DNA of 64,000 nt from Caldifarciminota bacterium (GTDB lineage Bacteria > Hydrothermota > Hydrothermia > LBFQ01 > DSFT01): NCBI GenBank assembly GCA_025060695.1, contig JANXBH010000001.1, positions 62,001 through 126,000 on the forward strand, written 5' to 3'. The translations under genes were made by a program, and so were the position numbers. The notes below the pieces were generated by a model that did no database searches, was not told the origin of the DNA, and saw only the letters and a program-made list of their open reading frames with translations. This document shows, piece by piece, positions 1 to 8,420 of this stretch (within the stretch, counting starts at the first letter, position 1; each line of letters opens with the position of its first letter).

Positions 1-265
1 TTTCTCTTATTTCTTGAAATCTCCTTAATTTTTCCTCTATTTCACTATAATCTAATATACGGTTTGGAATAATAGAAATATGTGGAGTAAATCTTAGTAG
101 TCTATTTTCTATCTCACTTCTAAAACCATTCATAATTCCAATAACTACGAGCAAAGCACTTACACCGAGCATTATACCAACTATAGAAAAAATTGAAAGG
201 AATGATAATATACCTTTTCTCGTTGTCTTGAAAAACCTAAGTACAAGAAGGATGTATATGTTCAT
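1..265 (-). CDS. LolC/LolE-family lipoprotein-releasing permease, N-terminal part
   Basis: This is the first 88 codons of a gene that runs off the left edge. I translated it by hand from the ATG at 263-265. It starts MNIYILLVLRFFKTTRKG, followed by a hydrophobic segment and the MNGFRSEIENR stretch, which is the usual N-terminus of FtsX-type permeases of the LolCDE system (ALRF..., membrane helix, VMNGF). LolCDE extracts lipoproteins from the inner membrane for delivery to the outer membrane. Its ATG overlaps the TGA of the upstream GTPase gene (ATGA), so it is the third gene of the pntB-mglA-lol transcript. Several lipoproteins in this window would be its cargo. C versus E cannot be decided. 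Confidence 0.75.
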   Translation of the reverse strand, partial: MNIYILLVLRFFKTTRKGILSFLSIFSIVGIMLGVSALLVVIGIMNGFRSEIENRLLRFTPHISIIPNRILDYSEIEEKLRRFQEIRE

Positions 266-840
266 AGAATTCTTGCTTTAATACTTCTTATAACTAATTT
301 TAATATTATTTCCAGTGTTTCAATAACCCCTTCTCCTATACTTGCTATTGCTAAGACATAGGGAAAATTATTCCAGTTTAAGTCTTTTTGCAATATTTCT
401 ATACTTAATGCATCCTTTAAATCTCTTTTATTATATTGCAAAACAACAGGAATATCTTTCATTCCTAATTCTTCCATAAATTCCTTCATCTCTTCCATAC
501 TACTGATATTAAATTCTCTTCTTTCAGGCATAGAGTCCGCTACAAATACTATACCATCCGCACCCCTTATCACTAACTTCCTTGAGATTTTATAAAATGT
601 TTGACCCGGCACTGTATAAAGATGGACTTTAAGGGTATATGGACTAAATTGAAACTCAACAGGTATAAAGTCAAAGTATAGTGTCCTTTCTCCCTTAGTA
701 TCTATTTTTATAAGTTCTCCTCTATACTCGGGCTTTACTTTTGAGTATATATATTTTAAATTTTCGGTTTTCCCTGCAAGTGCAGGACCATAGTATACAA
801 TTTTTATATCCAATTCTTTTTTTGACTTATTTAATAACAT
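262..840 (-). CDS. MglA-like small Ras-family GTPase
   Basis: A 192-residue small GTPase. The P-loop GPALAGKT is at residues 18-25, the switch II region reads VPGQTF in place of the usual DxxGQ, and the base-specificity motif is NKRD near residue 137. The P-loop form and the VPGQ switch are typical of the MglA branch, which in Myxococcus and Thermus sets cell polarity with MglB. No roadblock/MglB partner is encoded beside it. It starts with ATG 1 nt after the pntB stop and its stop overlaps the LolC/E start, so the three genes are co-transcribed. The biological role here is unknown. Confidence 0.85.
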   Translation of the reverse strand: MLLNKSKKELDIKIVYYGPALAGKTENLKYIYSKVKPEYRGELIKIDTKGERTLYFDFIPVEFQFSPYTLKVHLYTVPGQTFYKISRKLVIRGADGIVFVADSMPERREFNISSMEEMKEFMEELGMKDIPVVLQYNKRDLKDALSIEILQKDLNWNNFPYVLAIASIGEGVIETLEIILKLVIRSIKARIL

Positions 841-841
841 A

Positions 842-2230
842 CTATACCTTCAATTCTTTATACGCTCTTACTATTTCGGTTAATACTGGTTTTGCATCAC
901 CAAAAACCATAATAGTATTTTCTCCTATAAATAGTGGATTTACTATACCTGAAAATCCTGGCGCTAAACTTCTCTTAATAACTACTACTGTTTTTGATTT
1001 ATCTACATCTAAAATAGGCATACCATATATTGGAGAATCTTGCTTTTCTCTGGCTAATGGATTTACTACATCATTTGCTCCAACTACAATTGAAATATCA
1101 GTTTGTGGTAATAGTTCATTACTTTCTTCTAATGTCTTTAACTTATCATATGGTATATCTACTTCTGCAAGTAATACGTTCATATGACCCGGCATTCTTC
1201 CCGCAACAGGATGAATAGCAAAATATACTTCTTTATTATCTTTTGTTAATAATTCGTATAGTTCTTTAACTATTTGCTGTGCTTGTGAAACCGCAAGACC
1301 ATAGCCAGGAACAAAAGCTATGGTTTTTGCATAGTCAAGTAGCATAGCAATTTCCTCAGGAGCTGCAGTTTTTATTTTTCCTTCATAATAACCTCTATCA
1401 TCAGAAGCTTTAGAAACTTCAGGCGGAGTAATATTTCCTAATAGTATTCCCCAAAAGTCTCTATTCATAGCCTTTGCCATTATTCTTGTTAAAATTAAAC
1501 CTGATGCACCAACTAATGAACCCACCATAATCAATCCATAATTACTAAATGTAAAACCTAACGCTGTCGCAGAAAGTCCTGCATATGATATAAGAAGTGA
1601 AATTAAAACTGGCATATCCGCACCACCTATAGGAAGAGTAAGAGTTAGTCCTAAAATAATGGAGCTTATTAAAACTATCCAAAGAAGCATTGGATATTTA
1701 TATATTGCAAAAGCAAATATGGAAACAAGACTAACTAATAAAAGTATTAAATTTATGAAATTCTTAAAGGGGATTAAAATAGGCTTTTCTGTTATTATAC
1801 CTTGAAGCTTTAAAAATGCAATAATACTACCAACAAATGTTATAGTTCCTATAAATGTATCAAATCCTACAGAAATATAGAACTGATATACGTTAACAAT
1901 TTCAGGAATTCTATTTTCTAAAAATGCCCATATACCTACAAGTGCGGAAACAGCACCTCCAAAACTATTTAATATTGCTACAAACTGTGGTATTGCTCTC
2001 ATATCTACCCAATATGCCAAGAATATTCCAATAATACTTCCAATTATCAATGCGGAGAATATAAATAAGTAGTTCTCATAAGGGGTAAAAAATGTGGCTA
2101 TTACCGCTATTGTCATACCAATTGCACTTACTATATTTCCAAGTCTTGCAGTTTGTGGTTTTTGAAGAAGTTTAAGACCAAAAATAAATAAAAGAACAGT
2201 AATAAGATAAAAAACTAAAACTATGCTCAA
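842..2230 (-). CDS. pntB: NAD(P) transhydrogenase beta subunit
   Basis: A 462-residue polytopic protein that starts with TTG at 2228-2230, 6 nt after a promoter-like TTTAAAATTT. The N-terminal two thirds is made of membrane helices (proton channel, domain II). The C-terminal third is the NADP(H)-binding domain III, with VVGANDVVNPLA, GMPILDV, KRSLAPGFSG and FGDAK, all matching PntB. The enzyme couples proton flow to hydride transfer from NADH to NADP+. The alpha subunit gene pntA, normally directly upstream, is absent: the upstream gene is divergent purB. PntA must therefore lie elsewhere on the chromosome. Confidence 0.95.
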   Translation of the reverse strand: MSIVLVFYLITVLLFIFGLKLLQKPQTARLGNIVSAIGMTIAVIATFFTPYENYLFIFSALIIGSIIGIFLAYWVDMRAIPQFVAILNSFGGAVSALVGIWAFLENRIPEIVNVYQFYISVGFDTFIGTITFVGSIIAFLKLQGIITEKPILIPFKNFINLILLLVSLVSIFAFAIYKYPMLLWIVLISSIILGLTLTLPIGGADMPVLISLLISYAGLSATALGFTFSNYGLIMVGSLVGASGLILTRIMAKAMNRDFWGILLGNITPPEVSKASDDRGYYEGKIKTAAPEEIAMLLDYAKTIAFVPGYGLAVSQAQQIVKELYELLTKDNKEVYFAIHPVAGRMPGHMNVLLAEVDIPYDKLKTLEESNELLPQTDISIVVGANDVVNPLAREKQDSPIYGMPILDVDKSKTVVVIKRSLAPGFSGIVNPLFIGENTIMVFGDAKPVLTEIVRAYKELKV

Positions 2231-2236
2231 GTTTCT

Positions 2237-2246
2237 AAATTTTAAA
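2237..2246 (-). promoter_or_regulatory. putative -10 promoter box for pntB operon
   Basis: TTTAAAATTT on the minus strand (preceded by GC), 6 nt before the TTG start of pntB. It is back to back with the purB box on the other strand, 11 bp away. Confidence 0.6.
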
Positions 2247-2257
2247 GCTATAAAAAC

Positions 2258-2267
2258 CTTAAAATTT
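2258..2267 (+). promoter_or_regulatory. putative -10 promoter box for purB-fabG
   Basis: CTTAAAATTT, 4 nt before the ATG of purB. There is no room for a Shine-Dalgarno site between box and start, so the mRNA is probably leaderless. Confidence 0.6.
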
Positions 2268-2271
2268 TCTT

Positions 2272-3555
2272 ATGATTAAAAGATATTTATTTCCTGAAAT
2301 GGAAGAAATTTGGTCTGAAAAGAATAAGCTAAAAAAATGGCTACTAATAGAAATTACTACACTCGAAGTTCAAGTAGAAATAGGTATAATTCCAAAAGAA
2401 GCATTAAGAATAAAGGAAGAATTAAATAATTTAGACTACGATTGGTTATTAAAAAGACAATCAGAGATAGAAAAAGAAGTAGAGCACGATGTAATAGCGT
2501 TTTTAATGGCACTTGAAGAAGTTTCAGAATATGCAAAGTACTTGCACTATGGTTTAACTTCATCTGATATTTTAGATACTGCAAATGCATTGATTATAAG
2601 AGAAGCACTATATTTAATAAAGAGCGAGTACGAAAAATTTATAGAAGTTTTAAAAGATAAAGCTCTAAAGTACAAATATAGTCCGATTATGGGAAGGACA
2701 CATGGAGTATATGCAGAACCTACTACAATAGGTCTAAAGTTTCTAAATTACTACGCTGAAGCTTTAAGAAACATGGAAAGATTAGAATATTCTATTAAAG
2801 AGATAAGCTATGGGAAGCTGTCTGGCGCGGTAGGTAATTTTGCATACTTAAGTCCAATATTGGAAGAAAAAGTAATGGAAAGATTGAACTTAAAACCTGA
2901 AAAAATTTCTACTCAAATTATTCCAAGGGACAGATATGCATTTTTAGTAAATAACCTTGTTCTCTTAGCAGAGAATATAGAAAGATTAGCAATAGAAATA
3001 AGATTGCTGATGAGAACAGAAGTAGGAGAATTTATAGAACCATTCTATAAAAAACAAAGAGGCTCATCCGCAATGCCACACAAAAGAAACCCAATAAGAA
3101 GTGAAAGAATATCAGGTCTTGTAAGATTAATAAGAGGATATTTAATACCAATTCATGAAAATATTGCGCTTTGGCATGAAAGGGACATTAGTCATTCATC
3201 AAATGAAAGAATAATCTTACCAGATATTACATCCGCAATTTACTATATAGTTAAACTTTCAAGAAATATTTTAGAAAATCTCATAATTGATGAAAGTAGA
3301 ATTTCAGAAAACATGCAAAAATTCGGAAAATACTACATAACTCAACCATTTTTATTAAAACTTGTTCAAAAAGGAGTATCAAGAAAAGTTGCATATGAAT
3401 GGTTAAAGAAAATCTCTCAAAGTGAAGACTTTGAAAAAACTATCTTAAATGACGAAGAAATTAGAAGGTATTTAACTGAGGAAGAAATAAAAACTTGCTT
3501 AAATTGGAATTTTTTAAGAAATATAGACGAAATTTATAAAAGATTTGAACTTTAA
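2272..3555 (+). CDS. purB: Adenylosuccinate lyase
   Basis: A 427-residue member of the fumarase/aspartase superfamily. The signature loop SSAMPHKRNP lies near residue 264. GLTSSDILDT near residue 90 and GRTHG near residue 143 supply the other substrate-binding and catalytic residues. It performs two steps of purine synthesis: fumarate release from SAICAR and from adenylosuccinate. The length is normal for the short bacterial/archaeal type. It leads a two-gene unit with fabG, although fabG also has its own promoter-like box over the purB stop codon. Confidence 0.96.
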   Translation: MIKRYLFPEMEEIWSEKNKLKKWLLIEITTLEVQVEIGIIPKEALRIKEELNNLDYDWLLKRQSEIEKEVEHDVIAFLMALEEVSEYAKYLHYGLTSSDILDTANALIIREALYLIKSEYEKFIEVLKDKALKYKYSPIMGRTHGVYAEPTTIGLKFLNYYAEALRNMERLEYSIKEISYGKLSGAVGNFAYLSPILEEKVMERLNLKPEKISTQIIPRDRYAFLVNNLVLLAENIERLAIEIRLLMRTEVGEFIEPFYKKQRGSSAMPHKRNPIRSERISGLVRLIRGYLIPIHENIALWHERDISHSSNERIILPDITSAIYYIVKLSRNILENLIIDESRISENMQKFGKYYITQPFLLKLVQKGVSRKVAYEWLKKISQSEDFEKTILNDEEIRRYLTEEEIKTCLNWNFLRNIDEIYKRFEL

Positions 3556-3560
3556 AATTT
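3551..3560 (+). promoter_or_regulatory. putative -10 promoter box for fabG
   Basis: TTTAAAATTT, preceded by C and overlapping the purB stop codon, 4 nt before the fabG ATG. It suggests a separate promoter inside the purB-fabG junction. Confidence 0.5.
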
Positions 3561-3564
3561 TCCC

Positions 3565-4293
3565 ATGAAAACTGCTATTATTACAGGGGCAAGTAAAGGT
3601 ATAGGAAAGGCAATTGCATATAAGTTTGCACAAAATAATTACAACTTAGGTCTTATAGCAAGAAGTGAAACCCTTTTAAATGAAATAAAAGAGGACTTAA
3701 AAAAGAGTTATGGTATTGAGGTTTTGATATATATTGTGGATGTTTCAGATTATAAAAAGGCTGAGGAAGTTGTAGATGATTTTTATAAGAGGTTTTCAAG
3801 AATAGATGTTCTTGTAAATAATGCAGGTATTACTGATGATAAATTTTTAGTAAGAATTTCAGAAAGTGATTGGGATAATATAATAAGTGTAAATTTAAAG
3901 AGTGTTTTTAATTATTGTAAGTTTGTTAGTAAATACATGATAAAGCAAAGAAGTGGGGTAATTGTTAATATATCTTCTATTTCTGGTATTGTAGGAAATG
4001 CAGGTCAAACTTCCTATGCATCGACTAAGAGTGCAATAATTGGATTTACAAAATCCCTTGCAAAAGAGCTTGGAAGTAGAAATGTAAGAGTAAATGCCAT
4101 AGCTCCTGGTTTTATTTTAACTGACATGACAGAAAAGTTAAGTGAAGAAATAAAGAATAGTTATTTAGATAGAATTTCTCTTAAGAGATTTGGGACACCT
4201 GAGGAAATAGCAAATGTAGTATATTTTCTATGTTCAGACGATGCAAGCTATATTACTGGTCAAGTATTAGTAGTTGATGGGGGAATGATTTAA
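3565..4293 (+). CDS. fabG: 3-oxoacyl-[acyl-carrier-protein] reductase
   Basis: A 242-residue classical short-chain dehydrogenase. It has the cofactor motif TGASKGIG at residues 7-14, NNAG near residue 88, the active-site Ser in NISSISG near residue 137, and YASTK near residue 150. The C-terminus ends YITGQVLVVDGGMI, as is typical of FabG. It catalyses NADPH reduction of beta-ketoacyl-ACP in fatty acid synthesis. Its last 41 nt overlap the convergent ABC ATPase gene. Other short-chain reductases cannot be fully excluded, but the length and C-terminus fit FabG best. Confidence 0.9.
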   Translation: MKTAIITGASKGIGKAIAYKFAQNNYNLGLIARSETLLNEIKEDLKKSYGIEVLIYIVDVSDYKKAEEVVDDFYKRFSRIDVLVNNAGITDDKFLVRISESDWDNIISVNLKSVFNYCKFVSKYMIKQRSGVIVNISSISGIVGNAGQTSYASTKSAIIGFTKSLAKELGSRNVRVNAIAPGFILTDMTEKLSEEIKNSYLDRISLKRFGTPEEIANVVYFLCSDDASYITGQVLVVDGGMI

Positions 4294-4822
4294 ATAAATT
4301 GTCTTCATGAGAAGTTATTATGAAAATTTTATCATTAGAATATTCCATAATAAGATTTTCTAATTTTCTCTTAGAAATTTCATCAAGTGATACAAATGGC
4401 TCATCAAAAAGATATACCTTTGCATCTTTTATCAATGCTCTTACTATTGCAGCCTTTTGAATATTACCTCTGGATAGGTATTTTACCTTATATTCTAAAA
4501 AATTAACCAATTCAAAGTATTCAAATAGTTTCATAAAGTTCTTTTCATTGGAGAAAAATTTTAAATTTTCATAAACAGTAAGCTCAGGATACAATCCAAG
4601 CTTATGACCAAGATATGATATTTCAAACTTAGATATATCGTCATATATTATATCACCCTTAGTTTTTCTTTCAAAACCCGCAATTATTTTAAGTAGTGTA
4701 GTCTTACCTGAACCGTTTTTGCCCCTTATTAACAAAATACCATTTTCAATTTCAAAGCTTATATTACTAAAAATTACCTTATTGTTTATCTTCTTGCTGA
4801 GATTCTTTACTATTAGTTTCAC
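4253..4822 (-). CDS. ABC transporter ATPase, CcmA-like
   Basis: A 189-residue ABC nucleotide-binding subunit starting with GTG at 4820-4822. The Walker A motif GKNGSGKTT is near residue 34. The signature is an unusual LSRGNIQKA near residue 117, the Walker B is VYLFDEP, and the switch His is in ITSHE. The compact size and composition resemble heme exporter CcmA, but no CcmB/C permease is adjacent. The gene overlaps by 44 nt the upstream gene for a membrane-anchored protein, suggesting coupling of the two. The transported substrate is unknown. It is the last gene of a seven-gene operon. Confidence 0.75.
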   Translation of the reverse strand: MKLIVKNLSKKINNKVIFSNISFEIENGILLIRGKNGSGKTTLLKIIAGFERKTKGDIIYDDISKFEISYLGHKLGLYPELTVYENLKFFSNEKNFMKLFEYFELVNFLEYKVKYLSRGNIQKAAIVRALIKDAKVYLFDEPFVSLDEISKRKLENLIMEYSNDKIFIITSHEDNLFKSFPHQLLILDQ

Positions 4823-5663
4823 CTTTTTTTCTTGATTGCAAAAATAGTATTACTAAAACTATAACTACAACAAAGATACCTGCAACAACATATCGGTTTT
4901 TATTAATTACTTCAAAAAAGTTAAAATGAGGTATCACACCTGCTTCTATAACTGGTGGTTTGTTTCCATTATACACTTGAATATCAATACCACCCATTTT
5001 TTGAATATCACCTTTCTTTAAATTCTTTATACTATGCTTTAAGTCCTTTCTTATTGCAACAGTATAGTTTATATTACCAAAATTTCTACTTAATTTAAAT
5101 CTCTTATGAGTTATGTATACGAAGCTTATTACATTATTTGTATTCGGTATTAAAAATGGCTTTATGATTAATGTATCTCCTACCACTTGAACGCTATCGT
5201 TAGGAAAACCATTATATTGCAAATCACTATAGTTTTTTGGTAAATGTATCTTTATTGGCTCATTTGGTATTAAGACTTTTTTAGAATTAGTAGATAAAAC
5301 TATATTTTCAGCAATTACAATTGTACTATCTTGATTTACAACAAAAGCTCCATATTCGCTATATTTATAACTACCTTCATTACTTACATCGTATACAAAA
5401 AGAGTTTCATTCTTTATAGGTAAAGTTATAATAGGACTATAAAAACTATAACCTTCATAGATAGTTTGTATTCCTATTGTTTTTACAGAGCTATCCTTAA
5501 TATCAAATTTCAATATACCATTTTTTACCTTGAAGCTATCTATGAGGTTTATCTCATTGTTTTCTATTTTAAAAACAAAGGAAATTGCAGAATCAACAGG
5601 TTTATTCTCAGTCCCATTTATAATCCTTACTTCATATAGGAAAGTTATAAAAATCACTATCAA
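4779..5663 (-). CDS. Unknown exported protein with C-terminal membrane anchor
   Basis: A 294-residue protein starting with TTG at 5661-5663, which overlaps the thiE stop codon. A short hydrophobic N-terminus (MIVIFITFLYEVRI) may be a signal peptide. The middle is beta-rich and polar, without a family I recognise. Near residues 254-274 there is one strong membrane helix (YVVAGIFVVVIVLVILFLQ), followed by a charged cytoplasmic tail. The topology would place most of the chain outside the inner membrane. Its tail overlaps the ABC ATPase gene, so the two may work together. Function not assigned. Confidence 0.6.
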   Translation of the reverse strand: MIVIFITFLYEVRIINGTENKPVDSAISFVFKIENNEINLIDSFKVKNGILKFDIKDSSVKTIGIQTIYEGYSFYSPIITLPIKNETLFVYDVSNEGSYKYSEYGAFVVNQDSTIVIAENIVLSTNSKKVLIPNEPIKIHLPKNYSDLQYNGFPNDSVQVVGDTLIIKPFLIPNTNNVISFVYITHKRFKLSRNFGNINYTVAIRKDLKHSIKNLKKGDIQKMGGIDIQVYNGNKPPVIEAGVIPHFNFFEVINKNRYVVAGIFVVVIVLVILFLQSRKKGETNSKESQQEDKQ

Positions 5664-6265
5664 AGTTTAAAGTTTCTTAAATTTTCATAAGGATCACCAT
5701 CAAATATGGCGGATACCATTGCTATTATATTAACGCCCATGTCAACTAATATTTTATAGTTATCCTTATTTATACCACCAATTGCAATTATTGGAATATT
5801 TAAAAGACTTCTTGCCCATCTAAAAATTTCTATTGTTTTTATAGTTTCACTATCTTTTGTTTTTGTCGGAAATACAGAACCAAATGCTACATAGTTTACA
5901 CCTAATTTTTGAAAAAACAAAGCTCTTTCTATATCTCCATAGCATGAAACTCCAATAATTTTATCTCTTAACATTTCCCTTGCAAATTTTAAATAATATT
6001 CTTCATCTTTTCCAAGATGAACTCCATCCGCACGAACTTCTTTTGCTAAAATTGGGTCATCGTTTATAATAAATAATACTCCATACTTTTTCGTAATTTT
6101 TCTAATTCTTCTTGCCCTTTCTAATTTTTTACTATAGTCTAAATATTTATCCCTTAGTTGAATAATACTTGCGCCACCTATTATTGCCCTTTCTACTTTT
6201 TGTTCTAATTCGCTATCTTTTATTAAAAACTCATCAGTTATTGCATAAATTCCCTTTCTTATCAT
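5660..6265 (-). CDS. thiE: Thiamine-phosphate synthase
   Basis: A ThiE-type TIM barrel of about 201 residues. Typical motifs in order are YAITDE, IQLRDK, the diphosphate/metal-binding IINDD, GVHLGK, GVSCYG, VAFGSVFPTKTK and AIGGI near the C-terminus. It joins hydroxymethylpyrimidine diphosphate to the thiazole phosphate. I prefer the ATG at 6263-6265 because it overlaps the preceding TGA (ATGA) as at most junctions of this operon. A TTG at 6275-6277 would add four residues. No other thi genes are in the window. Confidence 0.93.
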   Translation of the reverse strand: MIRKGIYAITDEFLIKDSELEQKVERAIIGGASIIQLRDKYLDYSKKLERARRIRKITKKYGVLFIINDDPILAKEVRADGVHLGKDEEYYLKFAREMLRDKIIGVSCYGDIERALFFQKLGVNYVAFGSVFPTKTKDSETIKTIEIFRWARSLLNIPIIAIGGINKDNYKILVDMGVNIIAMVSAIFDGDPYENLRNFKL

Positions 6266-7365
6266 ATATAGCTCCAAGGCTTCGCTTTCTTTAATTTTAG
6301 AGTCAGATTATCTTGTATATAACCCTCAATAAACTCTATAAATTTCTCAAAATTCATATTCCAATTCGCTTTAAGTTTAATAATTTCTTTATTTATTCTC
6401 CTTGCCCTATTTATAAAGTCCATATCCATTGCAATTATAACTTTCTTTGCAATATCTTTCTCAATTAAGGGATTAAACAAAAGCCCATTATACCCATCTA
6501 TGACCCATTCAAAATTAGACCAAATATCTGAAACTACTGGAAGCGCTCCAAAATTCATAGCCTCAAGTAAAGAAACTGACGTAGAATCTACAAGCGAAGT
6601 GGATACATAAATATGACTTGACTTTAGTTCCTGCAATATTTCACTATAAGAACTTCCTTTAAATTCTACAAACTCTTCTAACTTATATTCTTTTACAAGT
6701 TTTTTATATTTTTCAGTGTCTATCCCATGTGAAAGCAAAAATAGTTTAAAGTTTTTATATCCATTCTCTTTTACTATTTTTATAGCCTTTATCAAACGAG
6801 ATTGATTATAAATGCTGTCAATATGTTTTCTATATTCCACAATTTTAAAAAATTCAAAACTGAGTGGTTCTAATTTTTCATTTATTATAGCGTTTTCTAA
6901 CCCAAATGGGAAATTTATAATTTTTGACGGGTTTATATTAAATTCATTTATAAGAATCCAGTTTAGGATATACGCATCAGTATGAACTATTTTTGCAGAT
7001 TTTATAATACTTCTTGAAATGGCTTTTCTAAATGGTTTATATGCAATAGAGAGTAAATCTCTTCCCCAAATAGATAGAATATATGGTTTTTTTAGTAAAT
7101 ATGCCATTAGACCATAATTTTGTATAAAGTGAGCGTGAATAATATCAGGTTTTGTCTTTTCAATAAAGTTTTTTAAAGAGTTAATTGATAGCGAATATTT
7201 TAATTTTTCAGATTTTATTGAAGTTTTTAAATAAAAAACTCTTTCGTCTTTTATTATTGGTTCTTGAAGAGTGAAGCCATAAGTATTAAAGTACTTAGAA
7301 TAGGTATCAAACCACAGAATTGTGTGTTTGGAACTAAAATCACCAAGTATTAGAACTTTCTTCAT
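6262..7365 (-). CDS. Glycosyltransferase family 4
   Basis: A 367-residue GT-B fold glycosyltransferase. The N-terminal Rossmann part contains HAHFIQNYGLMAYL and WGRDLL. The C-terminal donor-binding part has the family-4 pattern STSLVDSTSVSLLEAMNFG followed by PVVSD and NGLLF. These enzymes transfer sugars from nucleotide donors, usually for cell-surface polysaccharide or lipid glycosylation. Start and stop overlap the neighbours by 4 nt (ATGA on both sides), which places it between ftsW and thiE in one transcript. The acceptor is unknown. Confidence 0.88.
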   Translation of the reverse strand: MKKVLILGDFSSKHTILWFDTYSKYFNTYGFTLQEPIIKDERVFYLKTSIKSEKLKYSLSINSLKNFIEKTKPDIIHAHFIQNYGLMAYLLKKPYILSIWGRDLLSIAYKPFRKAISRSIIKSAKIVHTDAYILNWILINEFNINPSKIINFPFGLENAIINEKLEPLSFEFFKIVEYRKHIDSIYNQSRLIKAIKIVKENGYKNFKLFLLSHGIDTEKYKKLVKEYKLEEFVEFKGSSYSEILQELKSSHIYVSTSLVDSTSVSLLEAMNFGALPVVSDIWSNFEWVIDGYNGLLFNPLIEKDIAKKVIIAMDMDFINRARRINKEIIKLKANWNMNFEKFIEFIEGYIQDNLTLKLKKAKPWSYI

Positions 7366-8420
7366 ATTCGTGTTAACCTTGAAATTTGATATAGTATTCC
7401 AAGCAAAAATGAGTTTACAATTAAAGATGAACCACCAAAACTTATAAATGGCATAGAAATACCTGTTGGAGGGAAAATACCTACTACAACTGAAATATGT
7501 CCAAGTGTATATATTGCAATATTTATAGAAATAGCAAATGCAAGAACCGAAGCTTCAAAAAACTTATCACTAAGCTTGTAAGAAATAATAAGACCTCTAA
7601 TTACTAAAAACATTATTAGTAATAATATAAAAACAGCAAATATAAAACCCATTTCCTCTCCAATTATAGAGAATATAAAATCTGTATGTGCATCAGGAAG
7701 ATATAGAAATTTTGCTTTTCCATCCCCAATACCAACACCAAATAGCCCACCATGAGCAAGTCCTACTTTTGACTGCAACACCTGATATGCCTCAGTAGAC
7801 GAAAACCTTGCCATAGCATGTGGAAATGAATATATTGCAAGTATTCCTAATAAAAATAAGACTAAACCTATCAATCCAATTAAAGTTATGTTTACTCCAA
7901 TATAGAATGAGGTAATAAGGAAAATAAGAACAATCATACCTGCGGTAGAAAGATTTGGTTCTATTGCAATGAGAAATATACCGATGAAAACTAAAAGAAA
8001 TATAGTCAAAAAATTTTTATATTCAATTAAAGATTTTGAGATAAATGAAATTAGTAAAATTACTGCAAGTCTGTAAATATCTGAAACTTGTATACTCATA
8101 ACGAATAAATTTAACCACCTCTTTGCTCCTCTAATCTCTGGTGCAATAGGTGATGGTAAAATTAAAACCAGAAGAAGTAAAAGTAAAGAAACAAAGAATA
8201 TATAAAATGAATATTTCTTTAAGATTTCTAAATTAGTAAAATAACCGAGGGCAAAAAATCCAATTGCTATAAGAACTTTACTGAAGTGAGAAATCATATA
8301 GTAAAAATCAGGCTTATTACTAACATATGCAAGATAGGAACTTGAAGTATATACTACAATTGTGCTAATTGCAAGAAGAATGAGATATACAAAAAGAATA
8401 TAAATATCGTTTTTAAGCAT
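7362..8420 (-). CDS. ftsW: FtsW/RodA/SpoVE-family peptidoglycan glycosyltransferase
   Basis: A 352-residue polytopic SEDS protein with about ten hydrophobic helices. The conserved loop GVGIGDGKAKFLYLPDAHTD, then FIFSIIGEE, is near residue 225, and the C-terminal FPPTGISMPFISFGGSS matches FtsW/SpoVE closely. The protein polymerises lipid II into glycan strands at the septum. Assignment to FtsW over RodA rests on the LPDAHTDFIF and PFISFGGSS wording and is moderately sure. It overlaps the HAD gene by 8 nt and the glycosyltransferase by 4 nt. No mur cluster is next to it. Confidence 0.88.
   Translation of the reverse strand: MLKNDIYILFVYLILLAISTIVVYTSSSYLAYVSNKPDFYYMISHFSKVLIAIGFFALGYFTNLEILKKYSFYIFFVSLLLLLLVLILPSPIAPEIRGAKRWLNLFVMSIQVSDIYRLAVILLISFISKSLIEYKNFLTIFLLVFIGIFLIAIEPNLSTAGMIVLIFLITSFYIGVNITLIGLIGLVLFLLGILAIYSFPHAMARFSSTEAYQVLQSKVGLAHGGLFGVGIGDGKAKFLYLPDAHTDFIFSIIGEEMGFIFAVFILLLIMFLVIRGLIISYKLSDKFFEASVLAFAISINIAIYTLGHISVVVGIFPPTGISMPFISFGGSSLIVNSFLLGILYQISRLTRI

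Noticed and set aside
741-1218. Plus-strand open frames opposite pntB
   Set aside because: They are antisense to conserved PntB residues, and no family features are visible.
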